Notes: generated by a model from the sequence alone, not told the origin. DNA of 64,000 nucleotides from Thermus tengchongensis (GCF_021462405.1 NZ_JAKEDU010000009.1:1-64000); one strand, 5' to 3'. Counted from the stretch's first letter, positions 19,068 through 34,939 are shown. Program-made: numbers and translations.

Positions 19068-20426
19068 ATGGGGAAGCTGGAAGCCCTAAAGCGCCTCCTC
19101 CCTGGAAAGGTGGATACCTCCCCCTCCGAGCGCCGCCGCCACGGGCGGGACGAGGGCTACCCCGAAGAGGGAGAGGTGCTGGCCGTGGTCTACCCGGAGG
19201 GCGTGGAGGACGTGCAAAAGGCCCTCCTTTGGGCCCGGGAGCAGAAGGTGGCGGTCATCCCCTTCGGGGCGGGGACCAGCCTGGAGGGCCACCTCCTGCC
19301 CTTGGGGGAGGCCATCAGCCTGGACTTCGCCCGCATGAACCGCCTCCTCGAGGTCCGGCCCGAGGACTTCCTTTGCGTGGTGGAGCCCGGCCTCACCCGC
19401 AAGGCCCTAAACGAGGCCCTGAAGGGCACGGGCCTCTTCTTCCCCGTGGACCCCGGGGCGGACGCTACCCTAGGCGGCATGGCCGCCACCAACGCCAGCG
19501 GCACCACCACGGTGCGCTACGGGGGGATGCGGCCAAACGTCCTCGCCCTCCAGGTGGTCCTGGCCAGCGGGGAGGTGCTGGAGCTCGGGCGAGGGGTGCG
19601 CAAGACCAGCGCCGGCTACGACCTCAAAGACCTCTTCATCGGCTCGGAGGGGACCTTGGGGGTCATCACCCGCCTCACCCTGCGCCTCCACCCCTTGCCG
19701 GAGCACGTGCACACCCTAAGGGTCTTCTTCCCCGGGGTGGAGGAGGCGGCTTTGGCCAGCTACCAGGTGATGGCCAGCGGGCTTCCCGTGGCCCGGCTGG
19801 AGCTTTTGGACGAGCTCGCCTTGAGGGCCCTGAACCGCTACCTAGGGGCGGGCTTCCCCGAGCGCCCCGCCCTTTTCCTGGAGTTCCACTCCTCCACAAA
19901 GGAGGCCCTCGAGGCGGAAAGCACCCTAGCCCTGGAGATGGTCAAGGAGGCAGGGGCTTTGGCGGTGGAGGCCGCCAAGACCGAGGAGGAGCGCAAAAGG
20001 CAGTGGGAGGCCCGCCACCAGGCCTACTGGGCCCTGGTCCACCTCTTTCCCGGCCACCGCTTCGCCATCACCGACGTGGCCGTGCCCCTTTCCCGCCTGC
20101 CGGAGATGGTCCGCTACGCCCAAGGGCTTCTTCGGGAAATGGGCCTCACCGGCAACATCCTGGGCCACGTGGGGGACGGGAACTTCCACACCCTGGTCCC
20201 CGTTTTGCCCGAGGACTACCCCAAGGCGGAGGCCTACGCCGAGGCCCTAGTGCGCCGCGCCCTAGAGCTTGGCGGCACCTGCACCGCCGAACACGGGGTG
20301 GGCCTCAGGAAGAAGAAGTACCTCCCCCTGGAGCATGGGCCTGCTTTGGATTGGATGCGAAAACTAAAGGCCCTCTTGGACCCCGAGGGCCTCCTGAACC
20401 CGGGCAAGGTGCTTGACACGCCCTAG
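19068..20426 (+). CDS. FAD-linked D-2-hydroxyacid dehydrogenase (GlcD/D-lactate dehydrogenase type)
   Basis: A 452-aa vanillyl-alcohol-oxidase-family flavoprotein. The FAD-binding PCMH domain shows VIPFGAGTSLEGH and GGMAATNASGTTTVRYGG. The C-terminal FAD_oxidase_C part has the metal-binding HVGDGNFHTL and ends with the usual DPEGLLNPGKVL. It oxidises D-lactate or glycolate to the keto acid. No glcE/glcF partners are adjacent, which points to the single-subunit D-lactate dehydrogenase type. Its 3' end contains the -35 of the initiator tRNA promoter. Confidence 0.92.
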   Translation: MGKLEALKRLLPGKVDTSPSERRRHGRDEGYPEEGEVLAVVYPEGVEDVQKALLWAREQKVAVIPFGAGTSLEGHLLPLGEAISLDFARMNRLLEVRPEDFLCVVEPGLTRKALNEALKGTGLFFPVDPGADATLGGMAATNASGTTTVRYGGMRPNVLALQVVLASGEVLELGRGVRKTSAGYDLKDLFIGSEGTLGVITRLTLRLHPLPEHVHTLRVFFPGVEEAALASYQVMASGLPVARLELLDELALRALNRYLGAGFPERPALFLEFHSSTKEALEAESTLALEMVKEAGALAVEAAKTEEERKRQWEARHQAYWALVHLFPGHRFAITDVAVPLSRLPEMVRYAQGLLREMGLTGNILGHVGDGNFHTLVPVLPEDYPKAEAYAEALVRRALELGGTCTAEHGVGLRKKKYLPLEHGPALDWMRKLKALLDPEGLLNPGKVLDTP

Positions 20427-20441
20427 GCCCTTCGCTATAGT
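20413..20441 (+). promoter_or_regulatory. Sigma-A promoter of the initiator tRNA
   Basis: TTGACA (20413-20418) and TATAGT (20436-20441) are separated by exactly 17 bp, a near-consensus housekeeping promoter. Transcription should start near 20448, a few bases before the tRNA. The -35 box is inside the end of the FAD oxidase coding sequence. Confidence 0.92.
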
Positions 20442-20453
20442 TAAGGATGGCGA

Positions 20454-20530
<77 letters not shown>

Positions 20531-20537
20531 AAAGGAA

Positions 20538-20570
20538 GCCCGGACCCTTTAGGGTCCGGGCCTTTGCCTT
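20538..20570 (+). terminator. Rho-independent terminator after tRNA-fMet
   Basis: A perfect 10-bp G/C-rich stem (20538-20547 with 20552-20561) closes a TTTA loop and is followed by CTTTGCCTT. Confidence 0.85.
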
Positions 20571-20581
20571 ACCCTTGGGGC

Positions 20582-20821
20582 ATGGACTGGGAGGTGCACC
20601 AGAACCCCGAGCGCTTGGTCAAGACCTTCCGCTTCAAGAACTTCCTGGAGGCCCTGGCCTTCGCCCAAAAGGTGGGGGAGCTGGCCGAAAGGGAAAACCA
20701 CCACCCCCGCCTCACCGTGGAGTGGGGGCGGGTCACGGTGGAGTGGTGGACCCACAGCCAGGGGGGCATCACCGAGAAGGACCGGGAGATGGCCCGCCTC
20801 ACCGACCTGCTCCTGGGGTAG
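20582..20821 (+). CDS. phhB: 4a-hydroxytetrahydrobiopterin dehydratase (pterin-4a-carbinolamine dehydratase)
   Basis: A 79-aa protein that regenerates tetrahydropterin by dehydrating the 4a-carbinolamine. The active-site stretch ENHHPRLTVEWGRVTVEW plus TH in WWTHSQGGIT is complete, including the two His and the later His/Asp region (EKDREMA). ATG 20582 is supported by a -10-like TACCCT six bases before it. No phenylalanine hydroxylase gene is in the window, so it may serve another pterin enzyme. Only 12 bp separate it from the thioesterase gene. Confidence 0.92.
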   Translation: MDWEVHQNPERLVKTFRFKNFLEALAFAQKVGELAERENHHPRLTVEWGRVTVEWWTHSQGGITEKDREMARLTDLLLG

Positions 20822-20833
20822 CCTGGGAGAGGT

Positions 20834-21211
20834 ATGGAGGCACGCACCTTAGAGCTCGTCTTCCCCGAGCACACCAACCCCCTGGGCGCCGCCTTCGGCG
20901 GCTTCGTGCTGGGCCTCATGGACAAGGTGGGCTCCTACGCCGCCGCCCGCAGGGCCAAGAAGCCCGTGGTCACCGTGGCGGTGAGCAGCGTGGAGTTCAA
21001 GGTGCCCATCCGCACCGGGGACCTCCTGGAGGTGGTGGCCAAGGTGGTACGGGTGGGGCGCACCTCCTTGACCGTGGAGGTGGAGGTCTACAAGGAGCGC
21101 TTCGGCCAGGAAAACGGCCGGGTCCTGGCCACCAAGGGGGAACTCACCTACGTGGCGGTGAACGAGCGGGGCCAGCCCGTACCGGTGGACGAGCATGCGG
21201 GTGCTGATTGA
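20834..21211 (+). CDS. Acyl-CoA thioesterase, hotdog fold
   Basis: A 125-aa single-hotdog protein of the YciA/cytosolic acyl-CoA hydrolase type. Visible marks are the N-terminal FPEHTNPLGAAFGGFVLGLMDKVGSYAA, which carries the central helix, and the VEFKVPIRTGDLLEVVAKV strands. It hydrolyses acyl-CoA esters; the chain-length preference is unknown. Its stop overlaps the DUF393-like gene by 17 bp, and phhB lies just upstream, so phhB-thioesterase-DUF393-mutM are probably one transcript. Confidence 0.9.
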   Translation: MEARTLELVFPEHTNPLGAAFGGFVLGLMDKVGSYAAARRAKKPVVTVAVSSVEFKVPIRTGDLLEVVAKVVRVGRTSLTVEVEVYKERFGQENGRVLATKGELTYVAVNERGQPVPVDEHAGAD

Positions 21212-21506
21212 CGCTTCCTGCCCCTACTGCCGGGCCTTGGGCCGGGCCCTGAAGGGCTTGGACCTGCGGGGGACCCTCCAGGTGGAGCCCCTGCAGGAGG
21301 CCCAGGGCCTGGACCGGGAAGCCCTCCTTAAGGAGCTCCACGTCCTGGAAGGAAAGAGGGTCCACCGGGGCTACCGGGCCCTCCTGGCCCTGGCCCGGAG
21401 GCTACCCCTCCTTTGGCCCCTCTACCCCCTCCTCCTCCTGGGCCTAGCCTTCGGCCTGGGGCCAAAGCTCTACCAGGCCCTGGCGGCGAGGAGGCCCCGT
21501 GCCTGA
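21195..21506 (+). CDS. DUF393/DCC-type thioredoxin-fold protein
   Basis: A 103-aa protein starting MRVLIDASCPYCRALG, with the CxxC pair in a thioredoxin-like beta-alpha start. This matches the DCC (DUF393) family of predicted thiol-disulfide oxidoreductases. The C-terminal third has a strongly hydrophobic segment (LLWPLYPLLLLGLAFGLG), so it may sit at the membrane. It overlaps the thioesterase gene by 17 bp and mutM by 8 bp. Function beyond redox chemistry is unknown. Confidence 0.82.
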   Translation: MRVLIDASCPYCRALGRALKGLDLRGTLQVEPLQEAQGLDREALLKELHVLEGKRVHRGYRALLALARRLPLLWPLYPLLLLGLAFGLGPKLYQALAARRPRA

Positions 21507-22293
21507 GCTGCCCGAGGTGGAGACCACAAGGCGGCGCCTCGAGGCCCTCCTCCTCGGGCGGCGCTTCCTGGAGATCCGCCACGGGGACCTAAGGCGCTAC
21601 CGCCACACGGAAAAGGCCCTGGGCAGGAGGGTGGAAGGCCTCCTGCGCCGAGGCAAGTTCCTCCTCTTCCCCCTCTCCGGAGGCCTGGAGATGGTGGTCC
21701 ACCTGGGCATGACCGGGGGGTTTCGCCTGGAGCCAACCCCCCACACCCGGGTGGCCTTCCGCCTGGACCAAGGAGCGGTCTTCTTCCACGACCCCCGGCG
21801 CTTTGGGCGCATCTGGGTGGTGGAGAGGGGGGACTACCGGGAAATCCCCCTCCTCTCCCGCCTGGGCCCCGAGCCCCTCTCCGAGGCCTTCCGCTTCCCG
21901 GAGTTCTGGGAGGGCCTAAGGAGAAGCGCCAAGCCCCTCAAGGGCCTCCTCCTGGACCAGCGCCTGGCCGCCGGGGTGGGGAACATCTACGCCGACGAGG
22001 CCCTCTTTAGGGCCCGCCTCTCCCCCTTCCGCCGGGGGAGGGAGGTGAACCCAGAGGAGGCCCAAAGGCTCTTTCAGGCCCTGAGGGAGGTCTTGGGCGA
22101 GGCCGTGGCCTTAGGGGGAAGCACCCTTTCCGACCGCACCTACCAGCAGCCCGACGGCCTTCCAGGGAGCTTCCAAGCGCGCCATGCGGTCTACGGGCGC
22201 CAGGGCCTCCCCTGCCCCCGGTGCGGCACCCCCGTGGCCCGGGCGGTGGTGGCAGGAAGGGGCACCCACTTCTGCCCCCGGTGCCAGACCTGA
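21499..22293 (+). CDS. mutM: Formamidopyrimidine-DNA glycosylase (Fpg/MutM)
   Basis: Base-excision repair enzyme that removes 8-oxoguanine and ring-opened purines and nicks the strand. After removal of the start residue, Pro is the Schiff-base nucleophile, followed by ELPEVET. The C-terminal zinc finger (CPRCGTPVARAVVAGRGTHFCPRC) and the helix-two-turn-helix (GVGNIYADEALFRA) are intact. Length 264 aa is normal. The start is GTG 21499, overlapping the previous gene by 8 bp. Confidence 0.97.
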   Translation: MPELPEVETTRRRLEALLLGRRFLEIRHGDLRRYRHTEKALGRRVEGLLRRGKFLLFPLSGGLEMVVHLGMTGGFRLEPTPHTRVAFRLDQGAVFFHDPRRFGRIWVVERGDYREIPLLSRLGPEPLSEAFRFPEFWEGLRRSAKPLKGLLLDQRLAAGVGNIYADEALFRARLSPFRRGREVNPEEAQRLFQALREVLGEAVALGGSTLSDRTYQQPDGLPGSFQARHAVYGRQGLPCPRCGTPVARAVVAGRGTHFCPRCQT

Positions 22294-22297
22294 GCCC

Positions 22298-22313
22298 TCC
22301 CCCCGCGGGGGGC
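22298..22313. terminator. Short G/C hairpin between convergent mutM and thiP
   Basis: CCCCCCGCGGGGGG is fully self-complementary and lies in the 23-bp gap between the two convergent stop codons. It has no T-run, so it may act as a weak two-way terminator or only protect mRNA ends. Confidence 0.4.
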
Positions 22314-22316
22314 GCA

Positions 22317-23798
22317 TTAGCCCCACCGGCCCCGGCCCCGGTCCAGGAGGTAGAAGAGGAGGCCAGAAAGAAGAGCCAGCAGGGCGGCCAGGGCCAAGGC
22401 CTCCTTAAAGGGGGCCTCTCCCGGCCTCCCCAGGCGCTCGTAGATGGCCAGGGTCAGGGTGGTCCACTCCGGGCGCCAGAGCACCAGGGTGGCCCCAAAC
22501 TCCCCCAGAATGACGGCCAGGGCCAGGGCAAGCCCGGATTGCAGGGCGGGAAAGACCAAGGGGATCTCCACCCGCAAGAAGGCCCTAAGGGGGGTGGCCC
22601 CCAGGACCCGGGCAGCCTGAAGGAGGTTTGGGGAAAGGCTCCTTAGGGCCGGAAGCAGGGCCCGGGCCAGAAGCGGGTAGGCCAAGAGGGCGTAGGCGGC
22701 GAGGAGCAGGGGCAAGGAGCCCCGCCAGGCGGGGTAGGCCAGCAAGTAGCCCAGGCCCACCGCCACCGGGCTCACCAGGAGGGGGAAAAGGCCCAGAAGG
22801 TCCAGAAGGCGGCTCCCCCGGGCGGCCACCGCGTAGGCCACCCCCAGGGGCAGGGCCAGGAGGAGGGCCAGGAGGGTAAAGCGGAGGCTGTTCCCCAAGG
22901 CCAGGGAAAGGGGGGTGAAGTCCTCCGAGGCCCAGGCGGAGGCCAAGGCCCTGGGGTCGGCCTGGAGGAAGAGGGCCCCTAGGGGGGCGAAGAGAAGGAG
23001 GAAAAAGATGGCAAGCCCCGCGGTCCAGGCCCAGGAGGCGGGCAAGAGCTCCCCCGGAGGCAGAGGGTAAGGGCGGAACCGCAGGTACAGGAGGACGGCC
23101 AGGCCCAGGGTGAGGATCTCCAGGAGCATGAGGGCGCTGGCCTCGGGGAAGGCCAGGCGGTAGGCCAGGAGGGTGTAGACCTCCACCTCGAGGGTGGCGT
23201 ACCTGGGCCCTCCCAGGAGGAGGGGCACCCCGAAGGCAGAGAAAGCGTAAAGGAAGACCAGAAGCCCCGCCGAGGCCAAGGCCGGCAGGAGGAGGGGAAG
23301 CCCCACCCGGAGGAAGGCGCGAAAGGGGGTAGCCCCCAAGACCCGCGCGGCCCGCATGGGGCCCTCCAGGCGCACGGCCACGGGCAGAAGGATGCGAAGG
23401 GCAAGCCCCAGGTTATAGAAGACCGCAGCCAGGAAAAGGAGCGCCCGGGTGCCGTAAAGGTCCACCCCCAAAACCCCCCTGGGTCCGAGAAGGGCCATGA
23501 ACCCCAGGGCCACCACGGGGGTAGGGAGGACAAAGGGCAAGGTGGAAAGGGCCAAAAAGGCCTCCCGCAGGGGAAAGCGCCTGCGGAAGAGAAAGGCCAG
23601 GGGAAGGGCTAAGGAGAGGGTGAAGAAGGCAGAAAGGAGCCCATACTCCAGGCTCCAGAGGTAGCGTTCCCAGTAATAGGGGTTTGCCAGGGCCTTGGCA
23701 AACCCCTCCCCCACCCCCAGGGCCAGGATGCGGGAGAGGGGATAGAAGAGGGCCAGGCCTAAGAAGGAGAGAACGAGGAGCCCTGCAAGCCTGGCCAC
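22317..23798 (-). CDS. thiP: Thiamine ABC transporter permease
   Basis: A 493-aa fused permease with two BPD-type halves, about twelve hydrophobic segments. Each half has an EAA-type coupling loop: AARVLGATPFRAFLRVGLPLL in the first and the matching AARVLGATPLRAFLRVEIPLV in the second. This duplicated layout matches ThiP and Fe(III) permeases. I assign thiamine because thiB and a TPP riboswitch lie directly upstream. No ATPase gene (thiQ) follows; the next gene is mutM on the other strand. Confidence 0.9.
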   Translation of the reverse strand: MARLAGLLVLSFLGLALFYPLSRILALGVGEGFAKALANPYYWERYLWSLEYGLLSAFFTLSLALPLAFLFRRRFPLREAFLALSTLPFVLPTPVVALGFMALLGPRGVLGVDLYGTRALLFLAAVFYNLGLALRILLPVAVRLEGPMRAARVLGATPFRAFLRVGLPLLLPALASAGLLVFLYAFSAFGVPLLLGGPRYATLEVEVYTLLAYRLAFPEASALMLLEILTLGLAVLLYLRFRPYPLPPGELLPASWAWTAGLAIFFLLLFAPLGALFLQADPRALASAWASEDFTPLSLALGNSLRFTLLALLLALPLGVAYAVAARGSRLLDLLGLFPLLVSPVAVGLGYLLAYPAWRGSLPLLLAAYALLAYPLLARALLPALRSLSPNLLQAARVLGATPLRAFLRVEIPLVFPALQSGLALALAVILGEFGATLVLWRPEWTTLTLAIYERLGRPGEAPFKEALALAALLALLSGLLFYLLDRGRGRWG

Positions 23799-23829
23799 GC
23801 CCTCCTACACCCCTTCCCCACGCCCCTTC

Positions 23830-23874
23830 GCCGGGGCCCCCACCCTGGCTTGGTCAAGGTGGGGCGGTATCACC
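23830..23874. repeat. G/C-rich hairpin repeat (GGGGCCCCCACC family)
   Basis: This unit begins GCCGGGGCCCCCACCCTGG and ends GGTGGGGCGGTATCACC, in the 71-bp gap between thiB and thiP. It shares the GGGGCCCCCA core and the GGTATCACC end with the units at 54081-54168. Confidence 0.6.
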
Positions 23875-24904
23875 GCCGCCCCCGGCGCACCGCCTCGGGG
23901 CTTTGCCCCTGGAGCACCACCTGGGTCCACTCCGCGATCCAGCGCTCCCGGTTCTGGGCCATGACCTTGGGGTCCAAGCGCACGCTCCCCACGGGCTCGG
24001 GGGCGAAGCGGAAGACCTCGGGGAGCTTGGCATCCCGGCGGGCCGGGTACATCCACATCTCCGTGGGGATGTTCTCCTGCACGGGCTTGGAGAGGAGCCA
24101 GTCCACCACCTTCTTGGCTCCTTCCAGGTTCTTGGTCCCCTTCAGGATCCCCACGAACTCCACCTGGAAGAAGGCCAGCTCGGGGAAGAGGTTCCCCGTG
24201 GGGGGTTCCTGGTACTTGCCCTCGGAATAGTAGACCTCGGCGGCGGGGCTCGTGGTGTAGGAGACCACCAGGGGCCGATCCCCCTTGTAGAGGGTGAAGT
24301 GGGTGTAGTAGGCCTCGCTCCAGCCCTTGGCCACCCGCACGCCCCCATCCCGGAGCTTGGCCCAGAAGTCCAGGTACCCGTCCTCCCCGAAGCGGGCCAC
24401 CGTGGCCATGAGGAAGGCCAGGCCCGGGGAGCTGGTGGCGGGGTTTTGCACCACCAGGAGCCGGGCGTACTCGGGCCGGGCGAGGTCGGCGGGCGCCTTG
24501 GGCAAAGAGCGGTCCTTGAAGTGGGCCCGGTCGTAGTTCAGGCTCACCCAGCCGTAGTCCACGGGAAGGGCGCGAAAGCTGGGGTCCAGGAGCAAGGTGG
24601 CCTTCAGGTTCTGGATCTCAGGGCTACGGTAGGGGAGGAGGATGTCCGCCTCGAGGGCCCGGGAGAGGAAGGTGTTGTCAAAGCCGTAGATCACGTCGGC
24701 AATAGGAGCCCCCTTGGTGAGGATGGCCCGGTTCAGGGTCTCCCCCGCGTCCCCTCCCTTGAGGAAGCGGAGCTTCAGGCCGGTTTCCCGCTCAAACCGG
24801 GCGATGAGCCCCTTATCCAGGGAGAAGCTGGAGTGGGTGAGGACCGTGATCTCCTGGGCCCAACCAAGGGCCAAGAACACCAAAGCCGCCAGCAGTCGCA
24901 ACAT
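23870..24904 (-). CDS. thiB: Thiamine ABC transporter substrate-binding protein
   Basis: A 344-aa periplasmic binding protein with a signal peptide (LRLLAALVFLALGWAQ). The mature part starts EITVLTHSSFSLDKG, the usual ThiB beginning, and has PIADVIYGFDNTFLSRAL, then TSSPGLAFLMA and GWSEAYYTHF, which line the thiamine pocket. It is controlled by the TPP riboswitch upstream, whose terminator T-run directly touches ATG 24904. thiP follows 71 bp downstream. Confidence 0.94.
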   Translation of the reverse strand: MLRLLAALVFLALGWAQEITVLTHSSFSLDKGLIARFERETGLKLRFLKGGDAGETLNRAILTKGAPIADVIYGFDNTFLSRALEADILLPYRSPEIQNLKATLLLDPSFRALPVDYGWVSLNYDRAHFKDRSLPKAPADLARPEYARLLVVQNPATSSPGLAFLMATVARFGEDGYLDFWAKLRDGGVRVAKGWSEAYYTHFTLYKGDRPLVVSYTTSPAAEVYYSEGKYQEPPTGNLFPELAFFQVEFVGILKGTKNLEGAKKVVDWLLSKPVQENIPTEMWMYPARRDAKLPEVFRFAPEPVGSVRLDPKVMAQNRERWIAEWTQVVLQGQSPEAVRRGRR

Positions 24905-24928
24905 AAAAACCCCCTGCCACCGGGGTTT
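24905..24928 (-). terminator. Terminator in the TPP riboswitch expression platform
   Basis: On the minus strand, ACCCC pairs with GGGGT around GGTGGCAG and is followed by TTTTTA, ending at the thiB start codon. A second hairpin (GGAAAG/CTTTCC) precedes it. With TPP bound, the terminator can form; it would also cover the G-rich region before ATG. Confidence 0.75.
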
Positions 24929-24948
24929 CGGAAAGTCTTCGGCTTTCC

Positions 24949-25027
24949 GTCACCTTCCCTACGCCGGCATTACCCGGATCAGGTTCCAAGGGTATCTCTC
25001 AGCCCCTAACGGGACACCCCCGGTGAC
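24949..25027 (-). ncRNA. TPP riboswitch (THI element) aptamer
   Basis: Read on the minus strand it contains CTGAGAGATACCC, AACCTGATCCGGGTAATGCC and the following GGCGTAGGGA, the thi-box core. The P1 helix is GTCACC (25027-25022) with GGTGAC (24954-24949). A -10-like TAAACT (25039-25034) places transcription start right at P1. It controls thiB-thiP. Confidence 0.97.
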
Positions 25028-25072
25028 GCCCTGAGTTTACCCCACCCTTCCCGGCCCTGGAAGGGCGGTCTT

Positions 25073-25927
25073 TCACACCCTCCAAGGAGAGGGAGCCAGC
25101 AGGCCCTCGAGGCTCTCGCGGAAGGCCTCGCCAAAAGCCTCCGGTTGGTCGATCCAGGGGTAGTGCCCAGCCCCAGGGATCACCCGGATGGGGGCTTTGA
25201 GGCGCCCCGCCACCTCCTCCGCGTAGGGGTAGCTGGTGCCGTCCTGCTCCCCCACCACCACCGCCACCTGCTTGGAGCTGGGGGAAAGGTAGGGGGTGTA
25301 GTCCAGCCGCCAAAGGCCGTTGCGCAGGAAGCCCCAGGCAGGGGTATCCGGCCCCAGGATGCCGGAGCCCTCCGCCACCCACTCGTACTCCAGGCGGCCA
25401 TGGGGGGTGGGAAACATGAGGCGGTCGAAGAGGAGCTTGGGCTCCGCCTTCTCCAAGGCCGCCCTCAGGTTCGCCTCGGGGTCGGCCAAGGGCTCCAGCC
25501 CCGCCGCCTCCGCAAGCCTTGCGGAAAGCCAGGGGAAGCTCACCCAGGGGGAAAGGAGGACCGCCCCCAGGGCCTCCGGGTAGCGGCGGAGGAGCTCCAG
25601 GGCCACCAGGGCCCCAAAGCCGTGGGCCAGAAGATGAAACTGATCCAGTCCCAAGGCCTCGGCCAGGGCCACGGTATCCCCCACCAGGGCATCTATGGTA
25701 AAAAGCCTGGGGTCCTGGGGAAGCTCCAGGCTCCGCCCCGAACCCCGCTGGTCGAAGTAGATGACCCGAAAGCCCTCCAGGTAGTCCTGAAGCCCCTCCC
25801 TGAGGGCGTAGGCGTTGCCCCCAGGCCCCCCGTGGAGGACCAGGAGGGCCGGGGCATGCTCGTCCCCCACGTCCTCCACGTAGAGCTCCGCTTCCCCTAC
25901 GGGGATGTAGCCGATTTCTTCCCGCAT
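25073..25927 (-). CDS. Prolyl iminopeptidase-like alpha/beta hydrolase lacking the nucleophile Ser
   Basis: A 284-aa alpha/beta hydrolase with the iminopeptidase marks LHGGPGG (oxyanion region) and FDQRGSGRS. The expected nucleophile elbow G-x-S-x-G reads AHGFGAL, with Gly at residue 103 where Ser should be. The acid (VGEQDGTSYP) and His (PGAGHYPW) remain. It cannot use the usual mechanism unless another group replaces Ser. It overlaps the small gene upstream by 31 bp and is probably in one unit with the class II aldolase. Its role is unknown, perhaps binding. Confidence 0.88.
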   Translation of the reverse strand: MREEIGYIPVGEAELYVEDVGDEHAPALLVLHGGPGGNAYALREGLQDYLEGFRVIYFDQRGSGRSLELPQDPRLFTIDALVGDTVALAEALGLDQFHLLAHGFGALVALELLRRYPEALGAVLLSPWVSFPWLSARLAEAAGLEPLADPEANLRAALEKAEPKLLFDRLMFPTPHGRLEYEWVAEGSGILGPDTPAWGFLRNGLWRLDYTPYLSPSSKQVAVVVGEQDGTSYPYAEEVAGRLKAPIRVIPGAGHYPWIDQPEAFGEAFRESLEGLLAPSPWRV

Positions 25928-26136
25928 CCCCTATAGACTACCCCATCCTGAAGGGTAAAGGCCCAAACCTTAACCCCGGGCAGGGCCTGGGCCTTGGCGA
26001 TGGCCTCCTCCCCGGCGCCGAACACCTCCAGGAGCCACACCCCTTCCCCCTCAAGAAGCCAAAAGGGATGAGGAAGTTCCCAGGCCAAGCGCAAAAGGAC
26101 CTCCTTCTCCTTCCCCTCCACGAAAAGCACCCTCAT
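25897..26136 (-). CDS. Small hypothetical protein
   Basis: A 79-aa protein starting MRVLFVEGKEKEVLL and with no recognised motif. It begins on the aldolase stop as ATGA and overlaps the downstream hydrolase start by 31 bp. This tight coupling on both sides is the main reason to call it a gene. The pattern of alternating strands and helices suggests a small alpha/beta fold. Confidence 0.65.
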   Translation of the reverse strand: MRVLFVEGKEKEVLLRLAWELPHPFWLLEGEGVWLLEVFGAGEEAIAKAQALPGVKVWAFTLQDGVVYRGCGKKSATSP

Positions 26137-26711
26137 CCCTTCCCCCAAAGGCGGTGGTAAAAGAGGATCTCCGCACTCTCCTCCAAGGTGGTGAGGAGGC
26201 TGTAGGCCTCGAGGAGGGCCTCCTCTAGGCGCTCCTTGAGGCCGATGGCGAAGGCCCCGTGGCCCCTTAGGAGGCAAACCCGGTGCTCCCTCAGGGCCTC
26301 AGCCACAGCCAAGGCCGCCTCCTCCGTGGCGGAAACGGTCCTTGGGGAGAGCACCGGCACCTCCTTTAGGTAGTACTGGCCCTCGAGGTCCAGGGGAACG
26401 ATCCGGTCCAGGTGCAGGGAAAGGGCCACCGCTACCCGGGGGTGGGCGTGGACGATGGCCCGGGCCGGGGTCTTCCGGTAGACCTCCCGGTGGATCACGC
26501 TCTCCACGCTGGCCCCTTCAGGGAAGGGGCCCTCCAGGGGCACCTCCACCAGGTCCTCGGGGGTCAGGCGGGCCTTCTGCACCCCGCTTCGGGTGATGAG
26601 AAAGCCCTCCTTGGTGCGCACGGAAAAGTTGCCCGCGGTGGCGGAGATGAGGCGCTGGTGGAAGAGGTCCTCCCCCACCTGGCGAAAGGCGGTGTAGATC
26701 CGCGCCAGCAT
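26133..26711 (-). CDS. Class II aldolase/adducin family protein
   Basis: A 192-aa metal-dependent aldolase or dehydratase. Zinc-ligand marks are the pair in AIVHAHPRVAVAL and the later His in LLRGHGAFAIG; the substrate loop has TAGNFSVRT and ITRSGVQK. Relatives include fuculose-phosphate aldolase and methylthioribulose-phosphate dehydratase; I cannot choose between them. ATG 26711 is favoured over an upstream ATG because CATAAT (26718-26723) sits exactly six bases before it. Confidence 0.9.
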   Translation of the reverse strand: MLARIYTAFRQVGEDLFHQRLISATAGNFSVRTKEGFLITRSGVQKARLTPEDLVEVPLEGPFPEGASVESVIHREVYRKTPARAIVHAHPRVAVALSLHLDRIVPLDLEGQYYLKEVPVLSPRTVSATEEAALAVAEALREHRVCLLRGHGAFAIGLKERLEEALLEAYSLLTTLEESAEILFYHRLWGKG

Positions 26712-26717
26712 GGGCCT

Positions 26718-26723
26718 ATTATG
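26718..26723 (-). promoter_or_regulatory. -10 box CATAAT of the aldolase gene
   Basis: On the minus strand CATAAT is followed by AGGCCC and ATG 26711, the same leaderless layout as elsewhere. Confidence 0.55.
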
Positions 26724-26756
26724 GTGCAAAAGCCCTTCTGGGGGCGACGCTTAGGA

Positions 26757-26790
26757 GCCCCCACCCTGGCATAGCCAGGGTGGGGTGGCC
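26757..26790. repeat. G/C-rich hairpin repeat after rpoC
   Basis: CCCACCCTGGC pairs with GCCAGGGTGGG around ATA, giving an 11-bp perfect stem. It lies between the rpoC stop and the aldolase promoter and belongs to the family at 23830 and 54081. It may end rpoC mRNA but has no T-run. Confidence 0.6.
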
Positions 26791-31368
<4,578 letters not shown>

Positions 31369-31394
31369 TCTTCCTCCAGCTTTTTCAGCAAGCG

Positions 31395-34754
<3,360 letters not shown>

Positions 34755-34805
34755 GCGTCACCTCTGGGAAAGCGGGCCGCCCGAGGTAAGCTAACAGGGT
34801 TCTTC

Positions 34806-34829
34806 CGCGGGACGTGGCGTCCCGCGGCG
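34806..34829. other. Hairpin in the rpoB leader
   Basis: CCGCGGGACG pairs with CGTCCCGCGG around a 4-nt loop, 52 bp upstream of rpoB. It may be a terminator for the S4 gene (no T-run) or a structured rpoB leader. The rest of 34755-34939 holds no gene I can support, and no clear -35/-10 pair was found. Confidence 0.5.
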
Positions 34830-34939
34830 GCTGGCTCTTACCGTGCTCCCTTGGCCCGACCAAAGAGCACAAACCTTAGCCTAAAGGACCTCCCCAAGTC
34901 CCGTCAAGCCGAACGTGCCGACCCCGCTCCTTTTGGCCG

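Noticed and set aside
26757..26790. A rho-independent terminator after rpoC
   Set aside because: The stem is perfect but the following minus-strand sequence has no T-run; I list it only as a repeat.
34755..34939. A clear rpoBC promoter or autoregulatory leader
   Set aside because: Only a hairpin could be seen; no convincing -35/-10 pair at 17 bp was found, so no promoter is claimed.
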